NCBI GenBank assembly: GCA_000017645.1
Contig: CP000781.1
Coordinates: forward strand, 4,017,501-4,081,500
DNA: 64,000 nt
Direction of reading: 5' to 3'
Origin: Xanthobacter autotrophicus Py2
GTDB lineage: Bacteria > Pseudomonadota > Alphaproteobacteria > Rhizobiales > Xanthobacteraceae
A program made the position numbers and the translations under genes. Shown piece by piece: positions 23,970 to 30,281 of the stretch (its first letter is position 1; each line of letters opens with the position of its first letter). Below the pieces are notes generated by a model. That model did no database searches. It worked only from the letters and a program-made list of their open reading frames with translations, and was not told the DNA's origin.

Positions 23970-24686
23970 ATGCGCGACCCGACCAAAACCGACGGCCGTT
24001 GCCGCACCTGTGGCCGCCCTCTAGGGGGTGATGAACATGAGGTAGATGGGGTGCCGGGGGTGTTCCATCTGGAGTGCTCGCCGGGAAAGGACTCGGTCCT
24101 TTGGTGCGCCCATATTCGCGGCCCTGACGATGTGGTCGCATGCGTTGATTACGGCGCCGCAGTCAAGCTTTGCGATGAAATCAATGCCGTTGCCAAGACG
24201 GTGGCGCATCTTGATGTGCTTTGCATCGCTTACCCGGCGGTGTGGCCGTGGGGCGCATCAGAACATGCCGCGGATCTTGCGCGGGGCAATGAATACCGAG
24301 ACGCCGTTCCTCCCGCCCCCGTTGCCTCTCACGAACCGGCATCGGTGAGCGAGGAGGTGCGCCTCGGCTGGCTCTATTTCAATGAGGACACGGGCCCGGA
24401 ATGGTCCGAGCAGCATCCCGTCGAGAGTGGAGAGGTTCCGGACGCAACCGACGTTCGGCCGGCGACGCTGGAAGCGCTGAAGGCGGCACTTGTGGACGCA
24501 TGGGCCGCCACCACCCCCGGCCCGCCCCCGGAGCCCGCGAAGGCCGAGGTGGTGAGGCATCTTGTTGTGGATGCCCTCGCGCAGGAAATCCGGCGCGTGG
24601 ATGGGGAACATAAGCTTGGAGCGGGCGCCCTTGCTGAAGCACCGATGCCGTTCTTCTCCGCTCTCACCACAAAGCAGGAGGCGTGA
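23970..24686 (+). CDS. Hypothetical phage protein with N-terminal cysteine pair
   Basis: The 238-residue reading starts MRDPTKTDGRCRTCGRPLGG. The CRTC pair with CSPG and CAHIR further on may bind zinc. The C-terminal region has a linker TTPGPPPEPAKAE also seen in the cysteine-cluster protein of the leftward operon (SPAPPPEPAKAE), suggesting shared domains. A GTG at 23964 is an alternative start. Confidence 0.6.
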   Translation: MRDPTKTDGRCRTCGRPLGGDEHEVDGVPGVFHLECSPGKDSVLWCAHIRGPDDVVACVDYGAAVKLCDEINAVAKTVAHLDVLCIAYPAVWPWGASEHAADLARGNEYRDAVPPAPVASHEPASVSEEVRLGWLYFNEDTGPEWSEQHPVESGEVPDATDVRPATLEALKAALVDAWAATTPGPPPEPAKAEVVRHLVVDALAQEIRRVDGEHKLGAGALAEAPMPFFSALTTKQEA

Positions 24687-24688
24687 CG

Positions 24689-24955
24689 ATGGCAGATGTT
24701 CCATATCACCAGATGACAGCCGCGCAGAAGCTCCGTGCCTACTGGCACCCGAGGTGTGATGCCGATCCGGTCCCCTGCGAGTTCGACGAAGATATGGAGG
24801 CCGCAGGGCTCATCACTATTCGCGAGGTGACCAAGTACGACCTGGACGACGATTGTTTCGCCGCAGAGCGGGGGATCGAACTCGGCGGGTGGCTGTGGGA
24901 GCTTACCGAATCCGGCCGCGCGACCCTCGTCGAAGCCAAGAAGCAGGAGGGCTGA
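24689..24955 (+). CDS. Small hypothetical protein
   Basis: This 88-residue protein begins MADVPYHQMTAAQKLRAYWH, three bases after the previous stop, with GCAGGAGG before the ATG. It is acidic and contains a winged-helix-like C-terminus (GGWLWELTESGRATLVEA). Function unknown. Confidence 0.6.
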   Translation: MADVPYHQMTAAQKLRAYWHPRCDADPVPCEFDEDMEAAGLITIREVTKYDLDDDCFAAERGIELGGWLWELTESGRATLVEAKKQEG

Positions 24956-25032
24956 GCCATGGCTGAGGATACCACGGAAGGCTCAGGGCCTGAACTTCTC
25001 CGGCCTCACCCCGTGTCGCTGACGATGCTTCG

Positions 25033-25284
25033 GTGTCGTACCGGGCCAAGCATATTCGCGCTCTGTTTGCTGAGATTGAGCGGCTTAAGGCGAAAGCTGA
25101 AGAACAAGAGCGCGCTCTCGTACTCGCCGGAAAGACGCTTTCGGCGCTGGGCAGAACCAACGCCCGCCTGAGTGATTGGCTTATCAGGGTGATCGATTGC
25201 GACCGTCACAATTTCTATGACGGGCCGCCGCCTCGCTATGTCGAGGTTGCCCGCGCCGCCCTCAACCCAAAGGACCCCACATGA
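25033..25284 (+). CDS. Coiled-coil hypothetical protein, start uncertain
   Basis: The 83-residue reading uses a GTG start. HIRALFAEIERLKAKAEEQE and RALVLAGKTL form a coiled coil. No ribosome site is seen at the GTG. An ATG at 24959 in another frame begins MAEDTTEGSGPELLR, and the coding-like region appears to change frame near 25000, so a frameshift mutation may have damaged the 5' end. Confidence 0.5.
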   Translation: MSYRAKHIRALFAEIERLKAKAEEQERALVLAGKTLSALGRTNARLSDWLIRVIDCDRHNFYDGPPPRYVEVARAALNPKDPT

Positions 25285-25469
25285 CCGAACCCGACAAGAT
25301 CACCATCCTCTCTGCCGAGAACGCCGAGTTGAAGAAGCAGCTTCAGCAATCCAAGATCGCCATGTCATGCCTAGCCGCCTCTCGCGATAGGTGGCGCATG
25401 GAAGCGCGGGGCAAGATCACGCCCGCTTGGCGCGCCATTGTCGAGGGCGAGAGGCCCATCGAAGGCTGA
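25281..25469 (+). CDS. Small coiled-coil protein
   Basis: This 62-residue protein, MTEPDKITILSAENAELKKQ onward, has a leucine-zipper-like N-terminus and ends GERPIEG. Its start overlaps the previous stop by 4 bases. Function unknown. Confidence 0.55.
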   Translation: MTEPDKITILSAENAELKKQLQQSKIAMSCLAASRDRWRMEARGKITPAWRAIVEGERPIEG

Positions 25470-25499
25470 ACCGCGGATCAATCAACACAGGGGCCGTGC

Positions 25500-26039
25500 A
25501 TGGCAAAGAGGCGTGGACGCATCTCGGAACAGAACCAGGTCGGCCGCATGGTCCTGCCAGAGGACCGCATCCGCAACGGGATGATGGACGGCCCCTCATA
25601 TCGCAGGACCAGGATGCGGGAGAAGGCGCCCCGCGCCTCTGCCATCCCCCGCGCGCCAGTGTCCACCGAAGATGTGGAGAGGCGCGTCATGCGAGCGATG
25701 AAGACGCTCCGGGCTCTTCCCGATAAGGAAGCCAGATTCCACCGTGTCCAGTCACAGTGGCCATCCCATGTCCAAGAGGCAATGGACGCCTACGGCAGCG
25801 TAGAGGCCGTGATCCCGCGCTTCAACCCGACGCCGTTCGATGTCACGGATTGCCTCCATGCCCTAACGTGGGTGAGGCATCTCGAAAAGAACGACTGGAA
25901 GATACTGTGGTGGCGGTCGTTCGAGTTGTCCTTCGGGACCATCGCGATGTATATCGGGCGCTCAGATGAGACCGCGAGACGGCGCTATAGGGACATCATG
26001 ATCGATGTATGGACCGCTGCAAATGGTCTGGCGACGTGA
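25500..26039 (+). CDS. DUF6362-like DNA-binding protein (candidate late regulator)
   Basis: The protein has 179 residues. The C-terminal half (PSHVQEAMDAYGSVEAVIPR, the RFNPTPFDVTDCLHALTWV segment, LEKNDWKILWWRSFELSFG and GRSDETARRRYRDIMI) matches the DUF6362 pattern of a helical region followed by an HTH. It is the last protein gene before the non-coding region and the terminase, where many phages place a late-gene activator. That role is inferred from position. Confidence 0.72.
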   Translation: MAKRRGRISEQNQVGRMVLPEDRIRNGMMDGPSYRRTRMREKAPRASAIPRAPVSTEDVERRVMRAMKTLRALPDKEARFHRVQSQWPSHVQEAMDAYGSVEAVIPRFNPTPFDVTDCLHALTWVRHLEKNDWKILWWRSFELSFGTIAMYIGRSDETARRRYRDIMIDVWTAANGLAT

Positions 26040-26071
26040 TGTTCAGATGAGGCCGGCGCTTCGTCTTTGAG

Positions 26072-26080
26072 TTATCCACA
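26072..26080 (+). promoter_or_regulatory. DnaA box TTATCCACA
   Basis: This is a perfect match to the consensus DnaA box TTATNCACA, lying 33 bases after the DUF6362-like gene at the start of the largest non-coding stretch of the phage. The surrounding 60 bases are A+T-rich for this genome. A single box does not prove an origin. Confidence 0.4.
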
Positions 26081-26260
26081 GGAAAGCGAAAATTCAGTCT
26101 TGTTTTTTCGTGGCAAATGTGGCTTAAGGGATATCGAAGCAATTCAAAATGGGCCGCAGTGCGGCGAGGCGTTGCGCGCGCGGCAATATGAAGGTTTTGA
26201 GCCGAGGCTCATCCAGAAGGTACAGTGCCGCGACCGAGGCCTCTTGTGATTCTCGCGGCC

Positions 26261-26318
26261 GGACTGGCAGACGAAACCGAGTAGTACGCCCGGACGCCGG
26301 TTCGAATCCGGCCAGTCG
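26261..26318 (+). ncRNA. tRNA-like element lacking a D-arm (possible tRNA remnant)
   Basis: GACTGGC (26262-26268) pairs perfectly with GCCAGTC (26311-26317). A T-arm-like CCGG-TTCGAAT-CCGG lies at 26297-26311. An anticodon-stem-like CCGAG/CCCGG (26277-26281 with 26289-26293) encloses loop TAGTACG. The whole is only 58 nt, with no D-arm and no CCA. It is either a decayed tRNA or a tRNA mimic inside a larger RNA. A 5' tRNA half follows (26321-26347), with GGCTGTAGCTCAGTGGATAG and no matching 3' half. Confidence 0.4.
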
Positions 26319-26366
26319 AAAGGCTGTAGCTCAGTGGATAGAGCGGTGGCGGAAACCCGGGCCAAT

Positions 26367-26568
26367 AGTTTCGCGCTACGGCGCAGTGTAATCCCTGAGC
26401 GAAAGCTCGTGTTGAAGCAAGGCGCGCGATAGTGCCGAGTGGAGCGGGTGAGTAGGTGACGCGGCACGGCCCCGCGATGGACCGCCGGGAAGCTACGGCG
26501 ACAGGGTGAGGACGGCGCAAGCCGGTGGCCAAGGCCTTTGCCTCCCCCGAGTTTCGCGCTACGGCGCA
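26367..26568 (+). repeat. 19-base direct repeat flanking 164 bases
   Basis: AGTTTCGCGCTACGGCGCA occurs at 26367-26385 and again at 26550-26568, a 183-base period. The segment between has no protein gene. A duplication inside a structured RNA or the scar of an insertion are both possible. Confidence 0.6.
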
Positions 26569-26774
26569 CACGAGTTCGACGCGGTTCCGAAAGCCGCCAT
26601 TGGAACGCGAAAACGGCGACTGTGGCGTTGGCCGTGCCTCGTGGAAATGGCCCCGCGTCGATCAGTTTCGAGAGAGCGCCAAGCGCCGGCCTCTCGGGAG
26701 AGCGTTCCTCCAGGCTTGGAGGCGAAGCCCGTGGATTTACCCGCGGCCGCAGGGGTGGCTTCCCTGCGCTATGC

Positions 26775-26849
26775 ATCGGTGTGTTGTAGTGGAAGCATGC
26801 GGGTCTCCAAAACCCTGCGGCGGGGGTTCAAATCCTCCCACCTTTGCCA
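26775..26849 (+). tRNA. Phage tRNA-Trp (anticodon CCA), slightly degenerate
   Basis: The 75-nt sequence has anticodon loop CTCCAAA (anticodon CCA) with GGGT/ACCC stem, T-arm GGGGG-TTCAAAT-CCTCC, acceptor ATCGGTG against CACCTTT (two mismatches) and encoded CCA at 26847-26849. The D-arm is weak. Phage tRNA-Trp genes of this style are common; activity is uncertain. Confidence 0.6.
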
Positions 26850-26864
26850 ATTTGGACTAAGGCC

Positions 26865-27089
26865 ATGTCCCGTTCTCGCAGACATACTCCGATCTTCGGA
26901 AATACCTGCTCAGAGAGTGAGCGGCAGTTCAAGGCATTCGAGCATCGCCGGGAGCGCAGAGCCATCCGGGCCGCGCTGCCTGACGACGACCTGCCGGCGC
27001 CCAAGGCCTATGGGAACCCATGGGCTGGTCCCAAGGACGGCAGGCACTACTGGGGTTCAAAGGCGCGTGACAAGGACATGAGGAAGTAG
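26865..27089 (+). CDS. Small basic phage protein (SRSRRxTPIFGNT type)
   Basis: This 74-residue protein starts MSRSRRHTPIFGNTCSESER and contains NPWAGPKDGRHYWG. Short proteins opening with S-R-S-R-R-x-T-P-I-x-G-x-T occur in many phages, often next to tRNAs. No function is established. Confidence 0.7.
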   Translation: MSRSRRHTPIFGNTCSESERQFKAFEHRRERRAIRAALPDDDLPAPKAYGNPWAGPKDGRHYWGSKARDKDMRK

Positions 27090-27091
27090 CC

Positions 27092-27268
27092 ATGCCTCTC
27101 CTATTCTGGATCGGGGCATGGACGATCATGTTTGGTCTGGCTCATGGCTGTGTCCCTGTGGCCCCGGCAGAGCCGCCCCGCGCAGTGCTCCCGTCCATTC
27201 CGCAGGTAGACCATCCTGAAGGCCGGCGGCAGAAGCGCGACGCTCGCGGGCGGTTTGTGAAGGGGTGA
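27092..27268 (+). CDS. 58-residue membrane or exported protein
   Basis: The reading MPLLFWIGAWTIMFGLAHGC then VPVAPAEPPRAVLPSIP has an N-terminal hydrophobic segment and a basic end GRFVKG. Cys20 after A-H-G gives a weak lipobox. It is coupled to the next gene by TGATG. Confidence 0.55.
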   Translation: MPLLFWIGAWTIMFGLAHGCVPVAPAEPPRAVLPSIPQVDHPEGRRQKRDARGRFVKG

Positions 27269-27453
27269 TGGTGCTGACGCTCATACTGACAGTCTGCCTC
27301 GCCTCGAACCCAACAGCATGCCGGGAAGAGCGCTCGCCGACCGAGGCCGTCTTGCCGATGGAATGCGTGCAGGCGGCTAACGAGTGGGCCGTGGCGCATC
27401 CCTGGCTCACGGTACAGCGCTGGACATGCCGGCGAGCGGGTAGGGGCGCGTGA
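27268..27453 (+). CDS. Small secreted cysteine-containing protein
   Basis: This 61-residue protein MVLTLILTVCLASNPTACRE has a signal-like N-terminus, then ECVQAANEWAVAHPWLTVQR and WTCRRAG. Very similar short proteins (C-R-E-E, then a single Cys helix, then W-x-C) occur in alphaproteobacterial genomes. Their function is unknown. Confidence 0.6.
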   Translation: MVLTLILTVCLASNPTACREERSPTEAVLPMECVQAANEWAVAHPWLTVQRWTCRRAGRGA

Positions 27454-27454
27454 A

Positions 27455-27742
27455 TTGACCGAGCTGTACGACGCCTTCTTTGCCCCTGTTCACGACGCCA
27501 TGGTAGAATCCAAGGGCGACCGTGAAACGCTTCGGGCTGAGAAGGTAGTGTCTGCGTTCCTGAAGGCTATTCCTGAAGCCGACTACTTCCTCATTCACCG
27601 AGACGTGATGGTGAAGATGAACGGCGCGATGCTCGCGGCCCAAGCCTACATCCGGCTTCAGAAGGAAGAGCTTCTGCGCCTCGCCATCGATGGGGCAGAG
27701 GTGAATGTTGGCCTGCTGGGTGAGATGGAGCCGCTTCAGTAG
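27455..27742 (+). CDS. Hypothetical protein before the terminase
   Basis: The 95-residue reading uses a TTG start after TAGGGGCG. The protein (LRAEKVVSAFLKAIPEADYF; QAYIRLQKEELLRLAI) is helical. Starting at the inner ATG (MVESKGD) would give 80 residues. Confidence 0.55.
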   Translation: MTELYDAFFAPVHDAMVESKGDRETLRAEKVVSAFLKAIPEADYFLIHRDVMVKMNGAMLAAQAYIRLQKEELLRLAIDGAEVNVGLLGEMEPLQ

Positions 27743-27746
27743 CGCG

Positions 27747-27956
27747 ATGAACATCCGGATCGATTGTTCGACCGACATTGCCATCAAGCTCCTGTCAGCG
27801 CCCGATGTCACCCCATGGGCAAGGTTACATGCATTCAAGGTTGTAGGGACAGAGGCGAACACCTTCGTCGGCTACTGGCCCCATGTATACGATCATGCAG
27901 CTACCCCAGAAACGGGAAGGCTCAGGTGCAGGAAAAGCGGTAAGGCGAAGAAGTGA
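27747..27956 (+). CDS. Small hypothetical protein
   Basis: The 69-residue reading MNIRIDCSTDIAIKLLSAPD then WARLHAFKVVGTEANTFVGY ends in a basic tail. The stop overlaps the next ATG (TGATG). Function unknown. Confidence 0.5.
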   Translation: MNIRIDCSTDIAIKLLSAPDVTPWARLHAFKVVGTEANTFVGYWPHVYDHAATPETGRLRCRKSGKAKK

Positions 27957-28258
27957 TGGACGCCTCGAAAGGCAAGGCCGCCCCTAAGGTAGGATTGGAT
28001 AGGTCCAAGACCGGCCGGAAGAAGGGCACCCCGAACAAGACGACTGCGCTCCTCAAGGACGCAATCATCAAGGCCGCTGAGGCTGTGGGCGAAAACGGCG
28101 AAGGACGCGAAGGATTGGTCGGCTACCTGAAGCGGGTGGCGAAAGAGGACGTGAAGGCATTTTCGTCCCTGCTTGGAAAGGTCCTCCCGTTGCAGGTGAC
28201 AGGCGACAATGATGGGCCTATCCAGATCCTCGTCTACCCTGAGGACCGCTCCGTTTGA
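27956..28258 (+). CDS. Putative terminase small subunit
   Basis: This is a 100-residue protein. The basic segment KVGLDRSKTGRKKGTPNKTT followed by a helical domain (KDAIIKAAEAVGENGEGREG; YLKRVAKEDVKAFSSLLGKV) is the form of a small phage protein (DUF5681-like) usually found directly before the large terminase. DNA recognition for packaging is the likely role, but the motif evidence is thin. Confidence 0.55.
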   Translation: MDASKGKAAPKVGLDRSKTGRKKGTPNKTTALLKDAIIKAAEAVGENGEGREGLVGYLKRVAKEDVKAFSSLLGKVLPLQVTGDNDGPIQILVYPEDRSV

Positions 28259-30281
28259 ACTAACAGGCCGCCAGAGGGAAGCCCTTCGGCTCCTTGGAGG
28301 CCCGCAGCGGCATACGATGCTTGCGGGTGGCGCGAGGTCGGGCAAGACGTTCCTTCTTACGCGTGGCGTTGTCGTTAGGGCGCTGAAGGCTCCAGAGAGC
28401 CGGCACGCTATCCTGAGGTTCAGGGCAAACGCAGTTCGGTCGTCTGTAGCGCTGGACACACTGCCTAAGGTCACCAGCCTGTGCTTCCCTGGCCTGAAGC
28501 TTGTCGAGCACCGGCAGGATGGGTTCTTTGAGCTTCCGAACGGCTCTCAGATCTGGCTAGGTGGTCTGGACGACAAGGAGCGGGTTGAAAAGATCCTCGG
28601 GCAGGAATATTGCTTGGACCCAGAATCCCTCGTTCTCGCGGCTGACCTGCGTTGGGTCCCGGCGCACACTCTCAATGTCGGCGATCAGATCGTTGGGTTC
28701 CCGGAAGACCTGCGCGGAAACCAGACGCTGGAGCGCTCCAGCGTTGAGCGCACCGAGATTATAGAGGCGCATAAATATCGGGTCGTCACGGATCGTGGGG
28801 AGACGATTGTCTCGGCGCAGCACAAATTCGTCTACGGCAAGCCCCGCACGCACAACCGCTTGCGATGGGTCGACGCGCAAAACTTAAAACCGGGTGACTG
28901 GATCAAGTTTGCCGCGTCGCCTTGGGCTGAGAAAAAGGATTACACCGGCGGGTGGCTAGCGGGCATTTATGACGGTGAAGGGTGCATCTCCCAGACGGAC
29001 ACTTACACCCACTGTCAGGTTGCCCAGAAGCCTGGCCTTGTCCTCGACGCCATTCGAGAAGGTCTTGCGGAAATTGGCGTGATCGCCAATGAGTCGCCGC
29101 AATCGGCCAGCGGCGTAGTCAACCTGCATTGTGCTGGCATGTGGCAGGCTATGCGGCTGCTTGGCATGGTCCGCCCACGCCGGCTGATGCCAAAATCTGC
29201 TAAGGTTTGGGAGGGACGGCGGGCATTCAACACGCGCGGCGACCACCATTATGCGAAGGTCGTGTCGGTGGAGTACATTGGCCGTGGACCGGTCGTGTCG
29301 CTCGGCACCAGCACCAAAACGCTGATTGCTGACGGGTTCTTGGGCCATAATTGCACCCTCTATTTTAACGAGTGCTCGCAGATCCCTTATAGCTCTATCC
29401 TAGTCGCCCGCACCCGTTTGGCGCAGGTTGTGCCGGGCCTGATGCAGCGTGCACTTTATGACCTGAACCCAGCCGGGACGGGGCATTGGACCTACCGCGA
29501 GTTTATCGAGGGGCGCGACCCGATCAGCGGTGCGCCGCTTAGTGCCCCGGACAATTTTCAGCATATGTTCCTCAACCCTGGGGACAATGCCAAGAACCTG
29601 TCACCTGAGTTCCTGAGGAGCCTTGAGGCGCTGCCAGAAAAGCAGCGGCGTCGGTTTTTCGATGGCATGTACGTCGCGGAGATCGACGGCGCGCTTTGGA
29701 CGCTTGATCTAATTGAGCGGTGCCGGTCAGAGCCAATCGCTCCTGGCGATCACCGGCTGAGGCGCATCGTCATCGGGGTTGACCCATCGGGGGCTGCGAA
29801 CAAGGAAGACGCGAGGTCCGATGAAATCGGCATTGTCGTCGCAGGCATGATGGACGACGGGACGGCGGTCATCCTTGAGGATGGTACTGTCCGGGACGGG
29901 CCGTCAGGCTGGGGCAAGGTCGTCGCTGGCCTCTACCATAAGTGGGGTGCTGACCGGGTGATCGCAGAGCGAAACTATGGCGGTGCCATGGTTGAGTTCG
30001 TGATCCTCACGGCGGACAAAAGCATTCCGGTTTCGGTGATTACAGCGTCGCGTGGGAAGCACATCCGAGCTGAGCCGGTGTCCGCGCTCTACGAGCAGGG
30101 CAAGGTGAGGCACGCGGGCCGGTTTCCTGAGATGGAAGACCAGTTCACCAACTTTTCGACATCCGGATACATGGGCGACCGGTCCCCGGATCGCGCCGAC
30201 GCGGCTGTGTGGGCGCTCACCGAACTGATGCTCGACCCCGACCAGTTCGACCCCAATAAGTGGATCAAGGCCTTTTCATGA
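28209..30281 (+). CDS. terL: Terminase large subunit interrupted by an intein
   Basis: The reading frame has 690 residues. The ATPase part has Walker A GGARSGKT (40-47), then an intein at 135-381, then CTLYFNECSQ (382-391) with the Walker B glutamate E388. The C-terminal nuclease part shows IVIGVDPSGAANKEDA, ERNYGGAMVEF and SPDRADAAVWAL, the RNase H-fold metal sites of headful-type terminases. After splicing the mature protein would be 443 residues, a normal length. It overlaps the small subunit gene by 50 bases. It cuts and packages phage DNA into procapsids. Confidence 0.93.
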   Translation: MMGLSRSSSTLRTAPFELTGRQREALRLLGGPQRHTMLAGGARSGKTFLLTRGVVVRALKAPESRHAILRFRANAVRSSVALDTLPKVTSLCFPGLKLVEHRQDGFFELPNGSQIWLGGLDDKERVEKILGQEYCLDPESLVLAADLRWVPAHTLNVGDQIVGFPEDLRGNQTLERSSVERTEIIEAHKYRVVTDRGETIVSAQHKFVYGKPRTHNRLRWVDAQNLKPGDWIKFAASPWAEKKDYTGGWLAGIYDGEGCISQTDTYTHCQVAQKPGLVLDAIREGLAEIGVIANESPQSASGVVNLHCAGMWQAMRLLGMVRPRRLMPKSAKVWEGRRAFNTRGDHHYAKVVSVEYIGRGPVVSLGTSTKTLIADGFLGHNCTLYFNECSQIPYSSILVARTRLAQVVPGLMQRALYDLNPAGTGHWTYREFIEGRDPISGAPLSAPDNFQHMFLNPGDNAKNLSPEFLRSLEALPEKQRRRFFDGMYVAEIDGALWTLDLIERCRSEPIAPGDHRLRRIVIGVDPSGAANKEDARSDEIGIVVAGMMDDGTAVILEDGTVRDGPSGWGKVVAGLYHKWGADRVIAERNYGGAMVEFVILTADKSIPVSVITASRGKHIRAEPVSALYEQGKVRHAGRFPEMEDQFTNFSTSGYMGDRSPDRADAAVWALTELMLDPDQFDPNKWIKAFS
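28611..29351 (+). other. Intein with a single LAGLIDADG-type motif inside terL
   Basis: The element is 247 residues long. Block A is CLDPESLVLAADLRWVPAHT with N-terminal Cys, followed by LNVGDQIVGF. Block B is GETIVSAQHKFVYG. Block F/G is VVSVEYIGRGPVVSLGTSTK then TLIADGFLGHN, ending in His-Asn before a Cys as the first C-extein residue. GGWLAGIYDGEGCI is a LAGLIDADG-style homing motif; only one copy is evident. It sits between GQEY and CTLYFNEC, next to Walker B, a conserved site where inteins persist. Confidence 0.9.

Larger units (their letters stand above)
26150..26774 (+). ncRNA. Candidate large structured phage RNA
   Basis: About 825 bases (26040-26864) lack a convincing protein gene, while the rest of the phage is packed. 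The stretch is full of hairpins: GCCGCA/TGCGGC (26153-26165), GAGCC/GGCTC (26200-26211), CCGCGA/TCGCGG (26228-26257), GAGC-GAAA-GCTC (26397-26408) and CTCCA/TGGAG (26708-26721). It also holds tRNA-like pieces and ends in a tRNA-Trp. Large ornate RNAs such as GOLLD and ROOL are known from phages next to tRNAs. Similarity here is by context only, and the ends are approximate. Confidence 0.4.

Noticed and set aside
26321..26600. tRNA interrupted by a group I intron
   Set aside because: The 5' half looks like a tRNA, but no 3' half with a matching acceptor was found, and the conserved P, Q, R and S elements are not visible.
26144..27081. Open frames of 120-210 residues on both strands over the non-coding region
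   Set aside because: They run through tRNA-like sequences and hairpins and show the Arg/Pro/Ser bias of tRNA antisense translations.
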